A stretch of 64,000 nucleotides of DNA from Luteibacter jiangsuensis (GCF_030812295.1 NZ_JAUSSK010000002.1:558001-622000), one strand, 5' to 3'; positions 26,772-36,467 are shown, numbered from the stretch's first letter. Made by a program: numbers and translations. The notes: generated by a model not told the origin, from the sequence alone.

Positions 26772-27062
26772 TTACTTGCCCTCGGGAACGAGGTTGGCCA
26801 GCTTGCCCTTCTTGTCGAACTGGCAGGTGAAATTCTTCTTGCCATCCATGCCCGCGTCGGCGGTACCGGTGATCGTGTAACCGGCATCGGCGGCCTGGAT
26901 CGGCTGCAGTTGGATGTAGTCGTTCTTCACGTCGAACTTGTCCGCGGCGGCATCCAGGCAGCGGGTGGTCAGCTTGCCCGGATCGGGACGGTCGGAAGCG
27001 ACGGCGTGCGAGGCAAGGACGAGGCCGAGAGAAGCGGCCAGAAGCAGGGTGGAATGGCGCAT
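26772..27062 (-). CDS. 96-aa periplasmic hypothetical protein
   Basis: Signal peptide MRHSTLLLAASLGLVLASHAVASD, then a 70-residue mature domain with two cysteines (TTRCLDAAADKFDVKNDYIQL...DGKKNFTCQFDKKGKL) that probably form a disulfide. I do not recognise a named family; small Cys-pair periplasmic proteins of this type are common in Xanthomonadales. Monocistronic, sharing a terminator hairpin with the SDR gene. Confidence 0.75.
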   Translation of the reverse strand: MRHSTLLLAASLGLVLASHAVASDRPDPGKLTTRCLDAAADKFDVKNDYIQLQPIQAADAGYTITGTADAGMDGKKNFTCQFDKKGKLANLVPEGK

Positions 27063-27180
27063 GGGACTATCTCCGTACGAGGCACGAGGCCGGGATACTG
27101 CCAGCGCGAGTCTGCCTTGGAATTCCTTGCGGCAGGATGAACTGGGGTAGGCGGCCGTAGGTGCCGGCGTTCAGCTTGGC

Positions 27181-27204
27181 GTGGGAGCGGACCCTGTCCG
27201 CGAA
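27181..27204 (+). repeat. REP-related single unit
   Basis: GTGGGAGCGGACCCTGTCCGCGAA: the same GTGGGAGC head as the other REPs with a compensated stem (GCGGAC/GTCCGC). A stand-alone unit between two minus-strand genes. Confidence 0.6.
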
Positions 27205-27248
27205 CCCTCAGCCCGGCACGGTACGAAAGAAGCCGTGCACCACATCAG

Positions 27249-28094
27249 TTACCAGGAGTCATCGTCGCTAGACCCGCCATCACCCGACGAACTGTCATCC
27301 CACGAACTGTCGTCATTGCCCATATCGATCGGGTCGCTACGAAGATCGTCATAGGCCTGTGCCGAAGGATCGCGATCATCACGAACGACAGAGCCTGTTT
27401 CGCGCGATACCTCGCCATCGCCGTGGGAGCGGAGCGCTTCGTCGAGCAACATGCCTGCTGCCACGCCGCCGAGTCCCGCCGCTACGGCCGTGCCCACGCC
27501 CGAATGTGCTTGCGGAGGCGGGGGCGGGGCGTAGGGACCGTTACCCGGGTACCCGCTGTAAGGTGACGCCCCGCCGGGCGGCGTTGCGAGGGGATAGCCG
27601 GTGGAAGGGCCATCCACTGCGCGCTTCCGGCGCATCCAGAGGGACGCGATAAGCGCGATACCGGCCCCGATGGCCAGGATCTTGAGCAGGTTCGACGAAC
27701 CGCCTTCGTCGCGGGACGGCTGTCCGGTCTCGCCGTAGCGCGCAGGAGCCGCCGTGGTCCGAACGTTGGCCGCAGGGGCCAGCGCCCCATTCAGCTTCCG
27801 CTGAAAAGCCTGGAACTTCGCGGGATCGGTGAAGTGCGTACCCGGATCGAGCGTTGCCGCCTTGGACGCCTCCGCCTTCGCCTCGCCGATGTTGCCTTCG
27901 TGAGCCAACACCTCGGCCAGCACGTAATGGGCCTTCGCGCTTTGCGGATGTTCCGCGATGGCGTCGCGAAGCATCGCTTCCGCTCCCGCATAGTCACCGC
28001 GAGAGATAAGGGCCTGCACGTCCTTGGGCGAGTCGGCGGCGCCCGCCAGCGGCGCGAGGATCAGCAACGCGAAAAAGAGAATCAGCTTCTGCAT
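27249..28094 (-). CDS. TPR-containing single-pass membrane protein with acidic tail
   Basis: 281 aa. Signal peptide MQKLILFFALLILAPLAGAADS; residues ~22-90 form two TPR-like helical hairpins (ALISRGDYAGAEAMLRDAIAEHPQSAKAHYVLAEVLAHEGNIGEAKAEASKAATLDP). A TM helix follows at ~140-158 (LLKILAIGAGIALIASLWM) with an RRKR stop-transfer. The rest is a Pro/Gly-rich cytosolic region, a Gly/Ala hydrophobic segment (VGTAVAAGLGGVAAGMLL) and a Ser/Asp-rich low-complexity end. Function unknown; similar proteins are annotated as tetratricopeptide proteins. Confidence 0.8.
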   Translation of the reverse strand: MQKLILFFALLILAPLAGAADSPKDVQALISRGDYAGAEAMLRDAIAEHPQSAKAHYVLAEVLAHEGNIGEAKAEASKAATLDPGTHFTDPAKFQAFQRKLNGALAPAANVRTTAAPARYGETGQPSRDEGGSSNLLKILAIGAGIALIASLWMRRKRAVDGPSTGYPLATPPGGASPYSGYPGNGPYAPPPPPQAHSGVGTAVAAGLGGVAAGMLLDEALRSHGDGEVSRETGSVVRDDRDPSAQAYDDLRSDPIDMGNDDSSWDDSSSGDGGSSDDDSW

Positions 28095-28147
28095 GAGGTT
28101 CTTCGGTGCCCGGGTTGGTGGCTTTCGGCAGCCTACTCTCCCTCGAT

Positions 28148-28172
28148 TTTCATCAAGCTTTCTTTGATGAAA
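28148..28172. promoter_or_regulatory. TTTCATCAA-N7-TTGATGAAA inverted repeat
   Basis: Perfect 9-bp AT-rich arms, 54 nt upstream of the TPR protein start. Either an operator for that gene or the end of an older transcript; there is no T-run. Confidence 0.5.
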
Positions 28173-28187
28173 CAGCCGTCACCTCAC

Positions 28188-28262
28188 TCACGCGCGCACG
28201 AAGAATTCGAGGCCATCGCGCAGGCGGTCGTAGAAAATCTTCGGAATGAGGTTCTTGAGCAT
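28188..28262 (-). pseudogene. 24-codon remnant of a VOC/glyoxalase gene (tentative)
   Basis: The frame reads MLKNLIPKIFYDRLRDGLEFFVRA and stops. LIPKIFY...GLEFFV resembles the first beta-strand and helix of VOC-family proteins, so this looks like the 5' stub of a gene truncated in place. No further VOC sequence was found downstream. It could be chance. Confidence 0.3.
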
Positions 28263-28350
28263 GACGCGCTCCCTGGAAACCGCTCGATCGTATGCCCGCA
28301 TCGATGGTTCGACAAGCTGTGCAAGCAATAGGGGCCCGGTGGGCCGGATG

Positions 28351-29760
28351 TCAAAGCGCCGGACGCAGACCCCGGACGGGGCTGATGGCTTCGAGCAACG
28401 AAGCGACATGCAGGATGGTCGATTCGGCCTGCCACTTGCCGACAATCTGCACGCTGATCGGAAGGCCCTCCTTGCTCGTGCCGAACCGCATCGCCAAGCC
28501 AGGCAGACCCGTGAGGTTGAGCGGTACGGTCGCGCCCTGGAGGTAGGTGGCATCGACGGTCTGCCCATCGATGGTGAACTCCTCGACGCCATGCTTGTGG
28601 GCGGGAATCGGCAACACGTGGGTGATCAGGGCGTCGTAGCGCGAGAAGTAATCGGCGTAGCCATCGCGCAACCGTTCCACTGCCTGCTCGGCATCGATGA
28701 AGTCGTCCATCGACGTATCGGGCAGTGAGAGCATGGTTTTCGCCATCTTGTAGAGTTCGTCGGGACGGCGCCCCGCCGTGGCTTGCCGGAAGGCGGGCTT
28801 CATCTCCATGACGTGCAACCGATTGAACACGTCGAGCGCGAAGTCGCGTTCGAGCGCCGGAATGCCTACCTGCTCGACGAACACCCCCCATTGCTTCAAG
28901 GCATCGGCCGCCGCCTTCACGGTGGCCACCACCTCGGGATCGACCGGCCCGAATCCCGGCCCGACCATCCAGCCCACGCGCAGCTGTCGATAGGGCTGGC
29001 GCCCGATACCTGCATCGAAGGCAGCGGTGCTGGTCGCGAAAGCATCCTGGCCATCGGGTCCAGCGAGCAGGGAGAAGGCGAGGGCGATGTCGCGCACCGA
29101 ACGTGCCATCGGTCCCACATGCCAGAAACGACGTGGCGCACGTGGCCAGATGCCAGTCATCGGTACGCGACCGTGGGTGGCCTTCATCGACGTGATGCCG
29201 GTTTGCGCCGCTGGGCCGCGCACGGAGATGGCGAGATCGGTGCCGAGTCCGATCGGCGACATGCCCGCGGCGATCGCCGCCGATTCACCGCCACTCGATC
29301 CACCCGGTGTACGGGTCAGGTCCCAGGGGTTGTTCGAGCGGCCGGAGAGAAGGTTGTCGCTCTCGATCCAGTACGAAAACTCGGGGAGGTTGGTCTTCGC
29401 CAGCAGGATGCCGCCGGCCGCTTTCATGCGCGCGACGCTCGTGGCATCGGTGTCGGGCACGCGGCCTTGGAAGAGCGGGGAGCCACGCTGGGTGAGGACG
29501 CCCGCCGTGTCGATCGAGTCCTTCACCGTGAACGGGACACCGTGCAAGGGGCCGAGCGCGTCGCTCGACATGACGGCTTGCTCGGCGGCCTTGGCGGCAT
29601 CGAGGGCGCCATCCACCACCGTGACGATCGCATTGACCCTGGGGTCGACGGTGGCGATCCGGTCGAGATGCGCCCGCATGATTTCGACGGGGGAGACCTC
29701 TTTGGTGCGGACCAGTTCCGCCAGCTTCGTCGCGTCGGAAAAGAGGATGTCGTCGCTCAT
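28351..29760 (-). CDS. amidase (amidase signature family)
   Basis: 469 aa cytosolic amide hydrolase. Motifs: catalytic Lys in VPFTVKDSIDTAGVLTQRG, cis-Ser in TPGGSSGGESAAIAAGM, and the nucleophile region GTDLAISVRGPAAQTGITSMKATHGRVP. The usual GTDxGGSIR reads GTDLAISVRG here, keeping the Ser but replacing Gly-Gly with Ala-Ile. It is divergent from a TetR gene, with two copies of a shared operator between them, so it is probably the target of that repressor. Confidence 0.92.
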   Translation of the reverse strand: MSDDILFSDATKLAELVRTKEVSPVEIMRAHLDRIATVDPRVNAIVTVVDGALDAAKAAEQAVMSSDALGPLHGVPFTVKDSIDTAGVLTQRGSPLFQGRVPDTDATSVARMKAAGGILLAKTNLPEFSYWIESDNLLSGRSNNPWDLTRTPGGSSGGESAAIAAGMSPIGLGTDLAISVRGPAAQTGITSMKATHGRVPMTGIWPRAPRRFWHVGPMARSVRDIALAFSLLAGPDGQDAFATSTAAFDAGIGRQPYRQLRVGWMVGPGFGPVDPEVVATVKAAADALKQWGVFVEQVGIPALERDFALDVFNRLHVMEMKPAFRQATAGRRPDELYKMAKTMLSLPDTSMDDFIDAEQAVERLRDGYADYFSRYDALITHVLPIPAHKHGVEEFTIDGQTVDATYLQGATVPLNLTGLPGLAMRFGTSKEGLPISVQIVGKWQAESTILHVASLLEAISPVRGLRPAL

Positions 29761-29772
29761 ATCGTCATCTAC

Positions 29773-29786
29773 CTAACATTTGGTAG
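29773..29786. promoter_or_regulatory. TetR-type operator CTAACATTTGGTAG
   Basis: 13 nt before the amidase start. Twelve of fourteen positions follow the CTAnCA-N2-TGGTAG pattern of the site at 23092. Confidence 0.6.
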
Positions 29787-29827
29787 GTAAACCATAGGCG
29801 CCATCCACGGCGCCCGTCAAGGCCTAA

Positions 29828-29841
29828 CTAACACATGGTAG
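29828..29841. promoter_or_regulatory. TetR-type operator CTAACACATGGTAG
   Basis: 33 nt before the TetR start at 29874. Second copy in the divergent region; spacing between the two sites is 55 bp (about five turns). Confidence 0.6.
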
Positions 29842-29873
29842 GATGCTTGTCGCGGTAACCACCGGAGCCAGGC

Positions 29874-30431
29874 ATGAGCACGAACGAAGCCATTCTTTCC
29901 GCCGCACGGCGCAGCGCCCAGGCGCACGGGTACGGCGGCTTGAACATTCGCGACTTGGCCGGCGAGGTCGGAATCAAGGCGGCCAGTATCTATCACCACT
30001 TCCCGAGCAAGGCCGAACTCGGCGCGGCGGTGGCGAAGCGCTATTGGGAAGACACGGTGGCCGACCTGGAGGCGATGTCCCAAGAAACGCCAGAACCCCG
30101 GGACGCCCTGCGCAAATATCCGCAGATTTTCCGGCGCTCCCTCGAAAACGGGAACCGTCTCTGCCTGGGCAGTTTCATGTCCGCCGAATACGACGATCTT
30201 CCGGAGCCGGTGAAGAAGGAAGTCCAGACCTTCGCGGATGTGAATGTGGCCTGGATCGGCAAGATGTTGAAAACGGCCGGCGTGGTCACGGCAGAAGAAA
30301 GCGAAGCGCGCGCGCGAGCCATCTTCGCCGCGGTTGCCGGTGCGCAACTGATGGCGAGAAGCCGCTCGGACATCTCGTTGTTCGACACGTTGATCGAGAG
30401 TTACCGTGAGGCCGGCCTGTTGCCCGCTTAA
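29874..30431 (+). CDS. TetR-family transcriptional regulator
   Basis: 185 aa. HTH: MSTNEAILSAARRSAQAHGYGGLNIRDLAGEVGIKAASIYHHFPSKAELGAAVAKRYW. Its recognition helix region (KAASIYHHFPSKAEL) is close to that of the TetR at 22503-23081 (KASIHHHFPTKADL), in keeping with their common operator. The C-terminal domain is a 110-residue helical ligand pocket. It probably represses the divergent amidase and itself. Confidence 0.92.
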   Translation: MSTNEAILSAARRSAQAHGYGGLNIRDLAGEVGIKAASIYHHFPSKAELGAAVAKRYWEDTVADLEAMSQETPEPRDALRKYPQIFRRSLENGNRLCLGSFMSAEYDDLPEPVKKEVQTFADVNVAWIGKMLKTAGVVTAEESEARARAIFAAVAGAQLMARSRSDISLFDTLIESYREAGLLPA

Positions 30432-30538
30432 GCAGGCCAGGCGTTATTCGGGGAGAGGCTGTCGAATTCCGTACCCTTCGTTCGACGTATCGGTAAGGCG
30501 GGCATTGGCCCGACTGAAAGCCACTCGAGGAGAAGGTG

Positions 30539-30886
30539 ATGCCGCAGTATCTGGTTGCTGGTTACCTCCCCGACGATTTCGACCCGTCCCAGATGGATGA
30601 AGCCGTCGGCCGCGAAATTCACGCGTTGAACAAGGAAATGATCGACGCCGGCGTCAGGAAGTTCGCTTGTGGACTCGGCGCCGCGAAGTCGCTGCGCACG
30701 CAAGCCGGCGGCGACGTCTTCATCACCGATGGTCCGTACCTTGAAGCCAAGGAACATATCGGCGGCTTCTGGATACTGGAATGCGCCGACATGGACGAGG
30801 CACTGGCGTGGGCGCGGAAGGGTGCCACTGCCACCCGGGGACAGGTCGAGGTGCGGGAGATCTTCTTCAGTCCGGCTCCGGAATGA
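30539..30886 (+). CDS. YCII-related (YciI/DGPF-type) protein
   Basis: 115 aa soluble protein. The ATG at 30539 is preceded by GAGGAGAAGG; a GTG immediately before (30536) is less likely. Family signature: MPQYLVAGYLPDDFD...LNKEMIDAGVRKFACGLGAAKSL...DVFITDGPYLEAKEHIGGFWILECADMDEALAWA (GP[YF].E.KE...GF.I). Such proteins often accompany ECF sigma factors; none is adjacent here. Reaction unknown. Confidence 0.88.
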   Translation: MPQYLVAGYLPDDFDPSQMDEAVGREIHALNKEMIDAGVRKFACGLGAAKSLRTQAGGDVFITDGPYLEAKEHIGGFWILECADMDEALAWARKGATATRGQVEVREIFFSPAPE

Positions 30887-30960
30887 TCCCGGACTTACCA
30901 GTCTTCGCATCTCCGGCGTCCGCGAAGATGGCGCTGGGTAACCAGCGCCACCTGACATCC

Positions 30961-33957
30961 TCAGTAGTCGTAACTCACACCAAGCCGCACGTAACGCGGC
31001 ACCTGGCGAACCACCGCCTGCCCATACTGCGGGTCGGGCACGCCGGGATCGGTCTGCGAGTACGGGTACCGGTTCAACGGGCGCTGCTCGTTGAACACGT
31101 TGAAGACACTGGCGGTGAAGGACAGCTTGCCGTCGGCGAAGGCCGGGCGATACGTCGTGCCCAGGTCGAGCTGGCGGATCCAGGGCAGCCGGCCCTGCTT
31201 GCCCGGCGGCGACGCGACGCCGTCGCAGTAGTGGTACGAACCACCGTACTTGCCAGGGTCCGAGAAGTCGGGGCCGTAGTAGCCCAGGCAGATCTTCGGC
31301 GAACCGGAGGTCAGGCTGAGGTTGGCCGAGACCAGCCATTCCGGCGTCAGCTGGTAGTAGCCGAACAGCTTCAGCTGATGGGTGTGGTCGTTGTTGGTCG
31401 GGCCGTTGGTGTTCTCCATGATGTAGCTGTTGTCCCAATCCTCGCTGGTCGAGGCCGCCGTCTGCTGGAGGTCCGAGCGGAGCTGGCCTTCGGTGTTGCC
31501 GTAGCTGCGCGAGAACACATAGTCGACCTTGCCGTACCAGCGGCCGTCGAACGGGTGCTCCAGGAATCCTTCCAGCGAGTAGTAGCGGCGTTTCAGGCTT
31601 TGAAAGCCCAACTCGCTGTTGCTCAACGGCACGGCGACCAGGTTGCCGGAGGTATCGATCACGTTGAACGTGTTCGCCCGGCCCGGGTTGAACAGGTAGC
31701 AGCTGTTGGTCGTGGTCACGTCGTAACCGAGCGCCGCCGCCTTGGCGACGATCCGGTCGGTGTCGCAGTAGTCGTCGATCGCGCTGCGCAGGATGCGCTG
31801 GGTCGCCTTCGCGCCGTAGACCCAGTCGTGACCCAACGTCTTGGTGAAGCCGAGGATGAACTCGTCCTGGTATTCCGACTTGAGGTTGCTTGCCGTGACC
31901 GTGCGCGGATCGGGCAGTACACCGTAATAGTTGTTCGACGAGACCGGCTGCGAAAAGGCCGTGAGGCCCGTGGGCAGGCCTTGTGCGTCGATGCCTCCAT
32001 AGGTGAAGTACTGCGACGTGCTGAGCGACGCGCCGGCGGCATTGAGGCCGGGATTGAGCGGCAGGCCGAGATAGTAGCGGCCGGCATTGCCGTAGACCTT
32101 GAAGCTGGCGTCGCCGTTCACGTCCCAGCTGAAACCGAGGCGAGGCGCCCACTGCGGCCGGTGCTGCGTGACATAGGCATCGCCGTCGCGGTTGTAGTTC
32201 TCGAACTGGTCGTTGCGCAGGCCCAGCGAGAGCAGCCAGCGATCGTCGACCTGCCATTTGTCCTCGATGTACTGGGCCTTCTGGCTCGCGCGCACGCTGG
32301 CCAGCGAACTGACCACATGCCGGACCACGTAATAGCCCTGCTCACCGTTGACGATGCCACCGGTGGCGGGGACGCCCAGCCCCGTGGAGATCGGCGTATT
32401 CGGATCGGCCTTGCCGTAGGTCCAGTAATAGCCATCGCCCGAAGCCTGTGAGCCCTGGTCGAGCGCACGGGTGACCTGGTTGTCGATGCCGGCGCTGATC
32501 GTGTGGTCGCCGAGCACGTAGGTCACGTCGAAGCGCGTGTTGGTGCTGCGGGTGCCGCGGCCCGAATCGGTCAACGTCTGCACCGTCTGGTTGTTGCCGA
32601 ACGGCGAGCCACCGTTGAGCGCTGGATTCTGGTTCGTGAGTCCGTTGACGTAGGTCAGGTCACCGTTATACGAGCCCGGCTGGTCGTACTGGTCAAGTTT
32701 CATCTTGCCGTACAGCGCCGAGACGGTGAGGTCGTCGGTGATGTAGCCGGTGTACTTGGCCGACCACACGTCGCCGCCCGTCTTGGTGTCGTCATCCGAA
32801 CCGATCCGTCCGCCGCGACGCAGCGCGCTGTAGTCGTAATCGTAGATCGTGCCTTGCGTCTCGCGTTTGCTGGAGGCGCTGGTGACCTCGAGGATGTGGC
32901 TGTCCGTGATGTTCCAGTCCAGCTTGCCGTACCAGCGCGGCGAGCCATACCGGTACTGCACGTCCGGACTCGTGTCGTCCACGTTGTTGTGCGTCGAACC
33001 TTCCTGCCGCTCGAACTCGCCAGCCAGGAAGAAGAACAGCTTGTCCTTGATCAGCGGACCGCCGACGTAACTGCTCACCGTGGTCACCCAGCTGCGGTCC
33101 TCGCGATTGGGCTGGTAAAGATCACCCGCGACGGGCGAGGCGGGCAGGCCGTTGGTGTAATACGTGTTGGCCGACCCGGCACGCGCGAAGGCGGGTTCCC
33201 AGAGCACCTGTCCGCCGAAGTGCCACTCGTTGCTGCCGCGTTTGCCGACCTGGTTGATGACACCGCCGTCGGAGCGCCCGTACTGCGCGCTGTAGCCACC
33301 CGTATAGACTTCCTGCTGGTCGACGGCGCCGTAGGGCAGGGAGATGCCGCCCATGCCGCGTTGCGGGTCGGTCACGTTGTAGCCGTTGATGTAATAGGCG
33401 TTTTCGCTGGCCGCCGAGCCGCCGAAACTGTTCAGCGACGACCCGGTCGGGCCCTTGAATCCACCACTGTTCGACACGACGCCGGGGGCGAGCCGGGCGA
33501 TTTCATCCGCGTTGCGTGTGAGTGGCAGCTTGGCCAGCTGGTCGGCGGTGATCACCGAGCGGGAGTCCACCGATGTCACGTCGATATCGGGCAGGCGCGA
33601 GGCGCTGACACTGACACCTTCGAGATTGGCCGCGCTGGCGACGAAGGACACGTCGGTCGACGCGCCCACCCTGAGCCCCACGTCCTTGCGGCTGTCGACG
33701 TCGACGCCGTTTCGCCGGAGGGTGACGGTATAGGTGCCGAGTGGAAGCTGGCTTGCGCTGTAGCGCCCCTTGGCATCGACCGTGACCTCGCGGGTCAGGC
33801 CGTTGCCGCCTTGTACGACGACGGTGGCGCCCTGCGCATCGCCGACCTGGCCCGAGATGGCGCCGGTGGTCGACTGGGCGAAGGCGGCTTGCGTGCCGAG
33901 TACGGAGAGAAGTGTCGCAGCCAGCAACTGGCGGCGGATCGGTAGCCTGGAATGCAC
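30961..33957 (-). CDS. TonB-dependent outer-membrane receptor with N-terminal carboxypeptidase-regulatory-like domain
   Basis: 998 aa. I chose the GTG at 33957 (VHSRLPIRRQLLAATLLSVLGTQAAFAQS), which gives a signal peptide and follows CCAGGGG; the open frame above it is not protein-like. Residues ~28-105 form a CarboxypepD_reg-like beta-sandwich, followed by a plug domain (SRSVITADQLAKLPLTRNADEIARLAPGV...YYINGYNVTDPQRGMGG) and a 22-strand barrel rich in aromatic strands, ending VRLGVSYDY. This is the Oar-like class of Xanthomonadales receptors, importing large ligands with TonB energy. It lies 35 nt downstream of a broken TonB receptor on the same strand. Confidence 0.92.
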   Translation of the reverse strand: MHSRLPIRRQLLAATLLSVLGTQAAFAQSTTGAISGQVGDAQGATVVVQGGNGLTREVTVDAKGRYSASQLPLGTYTVTLRRNGVDVDSRKDVGLRVGASTDVSFVASAANLEGVSVSASRLPDIDVTSVDSRSVITADQLAKLPLTRNADEIARLAPGVVSNSGGFKGPTGSSLNSFGGSAASENAYYINGYNVTDPQRGMGGISLPYGAVDQQEVYTGGYSAQYGRSDGGVINQVGKRGSNEWHFGGQVLWEPAFARAGSANTYYTNGLPASPVAGDLYQPNREDRSWVTTVSSYVGGPLIKDKLFFFLAGEFERQEGSTHNNVDDTSPDVQYRYGSPRWYGKLDWNITDSHILEVTSASSKRETQGTIYDYDYSALRRGGRIGSDDDTKTGGDVWSAKYTGYITDDLTVSALYGKMKLDQYDQPGSYNGDLTYVNGLTNQNPALNGGSPFGNNQTVQTLTDSGRGTRSTNTRFDVTYVLGDHTISAGIDNQVTRALDQGSQASGDGYYWTYGKADPNTPISTGLGVPATGGIVNGEQGYYVVRHVVSSLASVRASQKAQYIEDKWQVDDRWLLSLGLRNDQFENYNRDGDAYVTQHRPQWAPRLGFSWDVNGDASFKVYGNAGRYYLGLPLNPGLNAAGASLSTSQYFTYGGIDAQGLPTGLTAFSQPVSSNNYYGVLPDPRTVTASNLKSEYQDEFILGFTKTLGHDWVYGAKATQRILRSAIDDYCDTDRIVAKAAALGYDVTTTNSCYLFNPGRANTFNVIDTSGNLVAVPLSNSELGFQSLKRRYYSLEGFLEHPFDGRWYGKVDYVFSRSYGNTEGQLRSDLQQTAASTSEDWDNSYIMENTNGPTNNDHTHQLKLFGYYQLTPEWLVSANLSLTSGSPKICLGYYGPDFSDPGKYGGSYHYCDGVASPPGKQGRLPWIRQLDLGTTYRPAFADGKLSFTASVFNVFNEQRPLNRYPYSQTDPGVPDPQYGQAVVRQVPRYVRLGVSYDY

Positions 33958-33992
33958 GTTGTAGCCCCTGGACGGTCGTGGAAAAAGCGCGG

Positions 33993-36380
33993 TCACCAGC
34001 GATAGGCGATGCGCGTGTAGAGATACCGTCCGCTGTAGCCGAACGGCGAGTAATCCGGATAAGGCCAGGTGCCACCGACGGCACCGTCGCTTCCGGTCCT
34101 GTACTTCTGCGGGTAGACGTTGGTGAGGTTGTCGACGCCTGCCGTGAAGGTCCAGCCGTGGACCGCGTAGCTGGTGGACAGGTCGAGCAGCCACCGCGCG
34201 GGAAAGACCTGGTCGAAACCGGGGTTGCCGACCGGGTCCTGGTTGACGGTGAACTGGCCGTAGCGCGTCAGCGCCGCGTGGACGCTCCAGTCGCGGATGC
34301 CGTAATCGGCACCGAAGGCGATCTTGTCGCGCGGCGCACCGTTGGTGATGTAGCCCTGCGCGATGTGTCCGACACGTACCAGTTCCAGGCCGCTCTCGGC
34401 GAGCGTGGCGGGGTTGGGTGCCACCGAGAGGATCGACGTGTGGTTGCGGTTGTAGGCGACCGTGAGCTGGAGTTTGCCAGCATCACCGAAGTCGAGGCGG
34501 TAACCGCTGCTGAGATCGACGCCGCGCGTGCGCGTCTTCAAGGCATTGGTGAAGTAACTGCCGCCCTGGATGTTGGCGAAGCCCTGGCTCTGCAGGTACG
34601 CCTGCACGTCGTCGCCGACCAGGTTCTCCGAGGGAACGATGCGATTGCCGATCGTGATCTGGTACAGGTCGAGCGACAGCGTCCACGTGCCGGGCGCGTA
34701 TACGGCGCCGAGGGTGTAGTTATGCGATTTCTCGGGCTTGAGCGGTTCCGCGCCAAGCGCGCGGGCGACCGGATCGCTCACCGCGACATTGCGGATCTGC
34801 GTCGGCACGCCGCCGATGACATTGGTCGACGTGGTCGTGTAGTACTGCTGCGGCAGCGATGGCGCGCGAAAACCCGTCGCCGCCGTGCCGCGCAGCGCGA
34901 AGCTGTCGGTGAAGTCGTAGCGCGCCGACAACGTGCCCGACGTGGTGTTGCCGAAGTCGCTGTAATCCTCGTGACGGACCGCCAGCGAACCGTTCAGCTT
35001 GTCGGTGATCTGGTTTTCCAGGCTGACGTACTCGGCGACGTCGTGACGGCTGTGGCGCCCCGCGTCCCCTGGCGTGAACCCGGGGAAGCCCTGCGATCCC
35101 GTGCCGAAATACGACGACGGATCGCCGGCTTCGATCTCGTACTGCTGGTGCAGGTACTCGATGCCGAAAGCGAGGGTCACCGGGTTGGTCAACTAGCCCA
35201 CGTCGAGATCGCGGGCCACGTCGACATCGAACGCCTTCTGCGTGGCGATCAGGCGCCCGGCGTTGAAGCGGGTGGGGCTCGCCGCGCCGAGGTCGACATT
35301 GAGCGTATGCGTCGGGTCGATGCTGACCCGATCGCGTCCATAGTTGCCGCTGATGTCCCAGCGCCAACCGCCCGCGGTGGTGCCGCGCACGCCGGCGACC
35401 ACGGCGCTGTCGATCGAGCGCACGTCGTTGAGGGGAAGGTAGCCGTTCGGGTAGATCGACGGCACGTTGCGCGCGCTGTCGTAGGTGCGGAACAGGGCGG
35501 GCGACGTGCCCTCGCGGCTGCTGGTGCTGGCGAAGGCGTAGAAGTCCACGTTCGAGGCCAGCGCGTACTGGACGTTGAGCAGGGCCTGGTGGTTGCCGAT
35601 GTCCGGCTCGCCGATGCGCTGCGTCCTCTGGCCGTAAACGGGCGAGGACGAATCGCGGTAGTCGCGGCCACCACGGTGGGTCGCGTCCGCATGGCCCTGG
35701 ACCAGACTCAGGCGTGCCCAGCCCTTGTCGCCGCCGAGCGGAACACCGAGGCTGGCTTCGCCCTGCCATTGCTTGCCGTCACCCGCGCTGTAGCGTCCCG
35801 CGGTGATGCTCGCTTCATTGGTCCCGGTACCGGCGGCACCCTTGAGCACGATGTTGATCACGCCGGCGATCGCATCGGAGCCGTACTGGGCCGAGGCACC
35901 GTCGCGCAGCACTTCGATGTGGTCGATGGCCGAGATCGGGATCGCGTTGAGATCGGCGGGCGCGGAGCCGCGGCCGAGCGCACCTTGCAAGTTGAGCAGC
36001 GCGCTGGTGTGCCAGCGCTTGCCGTCGACCAGGACCAGTGTCTGGTCGGGTGACAGGCCGCGTAGCGCGGCCGGGCGCACGATACCCGAGCCGTCGTTGC
36101 CCGGGGCGCGCGGGAAGTTGAGCGAGGGGGTGAGCCGCGATAGCACGGCGCCCAACTGGGTATCGCCGAATGATTGCAAGTCCTGCGACGTGACCACGTC
36201 GATCGGTGACAGCGAACTGCTTTGGCTGCGATTGACGGAGCGGGTGCCGGTGACGACCACCGTCTGCAGTTTGGTGGCGTCCTCGGCCTTGTCGGCATCT
36301 TCGGCGTGGGTGACGGGGCCATACAAGCTGGTGGCGAAAAGGACGGACAGCGACAAGCGCGCTGGCAGGGCATGCCTCAT
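33993..36380 (-). pseudogene. TonB-dependent receptor interrupted by one in-frame amber codon
   Basis: Reading from the ATG at 36380, the frame encodes a signal peptide (LSLSVLFATSLYGPVTHA), a plug (LQTVVVTGTR...SPIDVVTSQDLQSFGDTQLGAVLSRLTPS, LVDGKRWH, IEVLRDGASAQYGSDAIAGVINIVLK) and the first barrel strands. It stops at TAG 35193-35195 after ARDLDVG. Reading continues in the same frame (TTG ACC AAC CCG...) as LTNPVTLAFGIEYLHQQYEIEAGDPSSYFG and the rest of the barrel to the terminal strand YTRIAYRW. Total 795 codons, normal for the family. No frameshift is needed: one nonsense change (for example CAG to TAG) explains it. Possibly a recent loss, a readthrough case, or a sequencing error. Confidence 0.85.
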
Positions 36381-36467
36381 GAACGGATTCCTGGATGGTG
36401 CGGGCAGCGGTACGGCACGCGGCGAGGAGCCGCGCGTGACGCAGGGGACTAGGGGGAGGTGTTTCTA

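Noticed and set aside
30781-32451. 556-aa plus-strand ORF opposite the TonB receptor, and its neighbour at 32503-33945
   Set aside because: Shadows of the receptor gene; Arg/Val-rich, no motifs.
33912-36053. 713-aa plus-strand ORF opposite the second TonB receptor
   Set aside because: Shadow of the receptor pseudogene; no recognisable domain.
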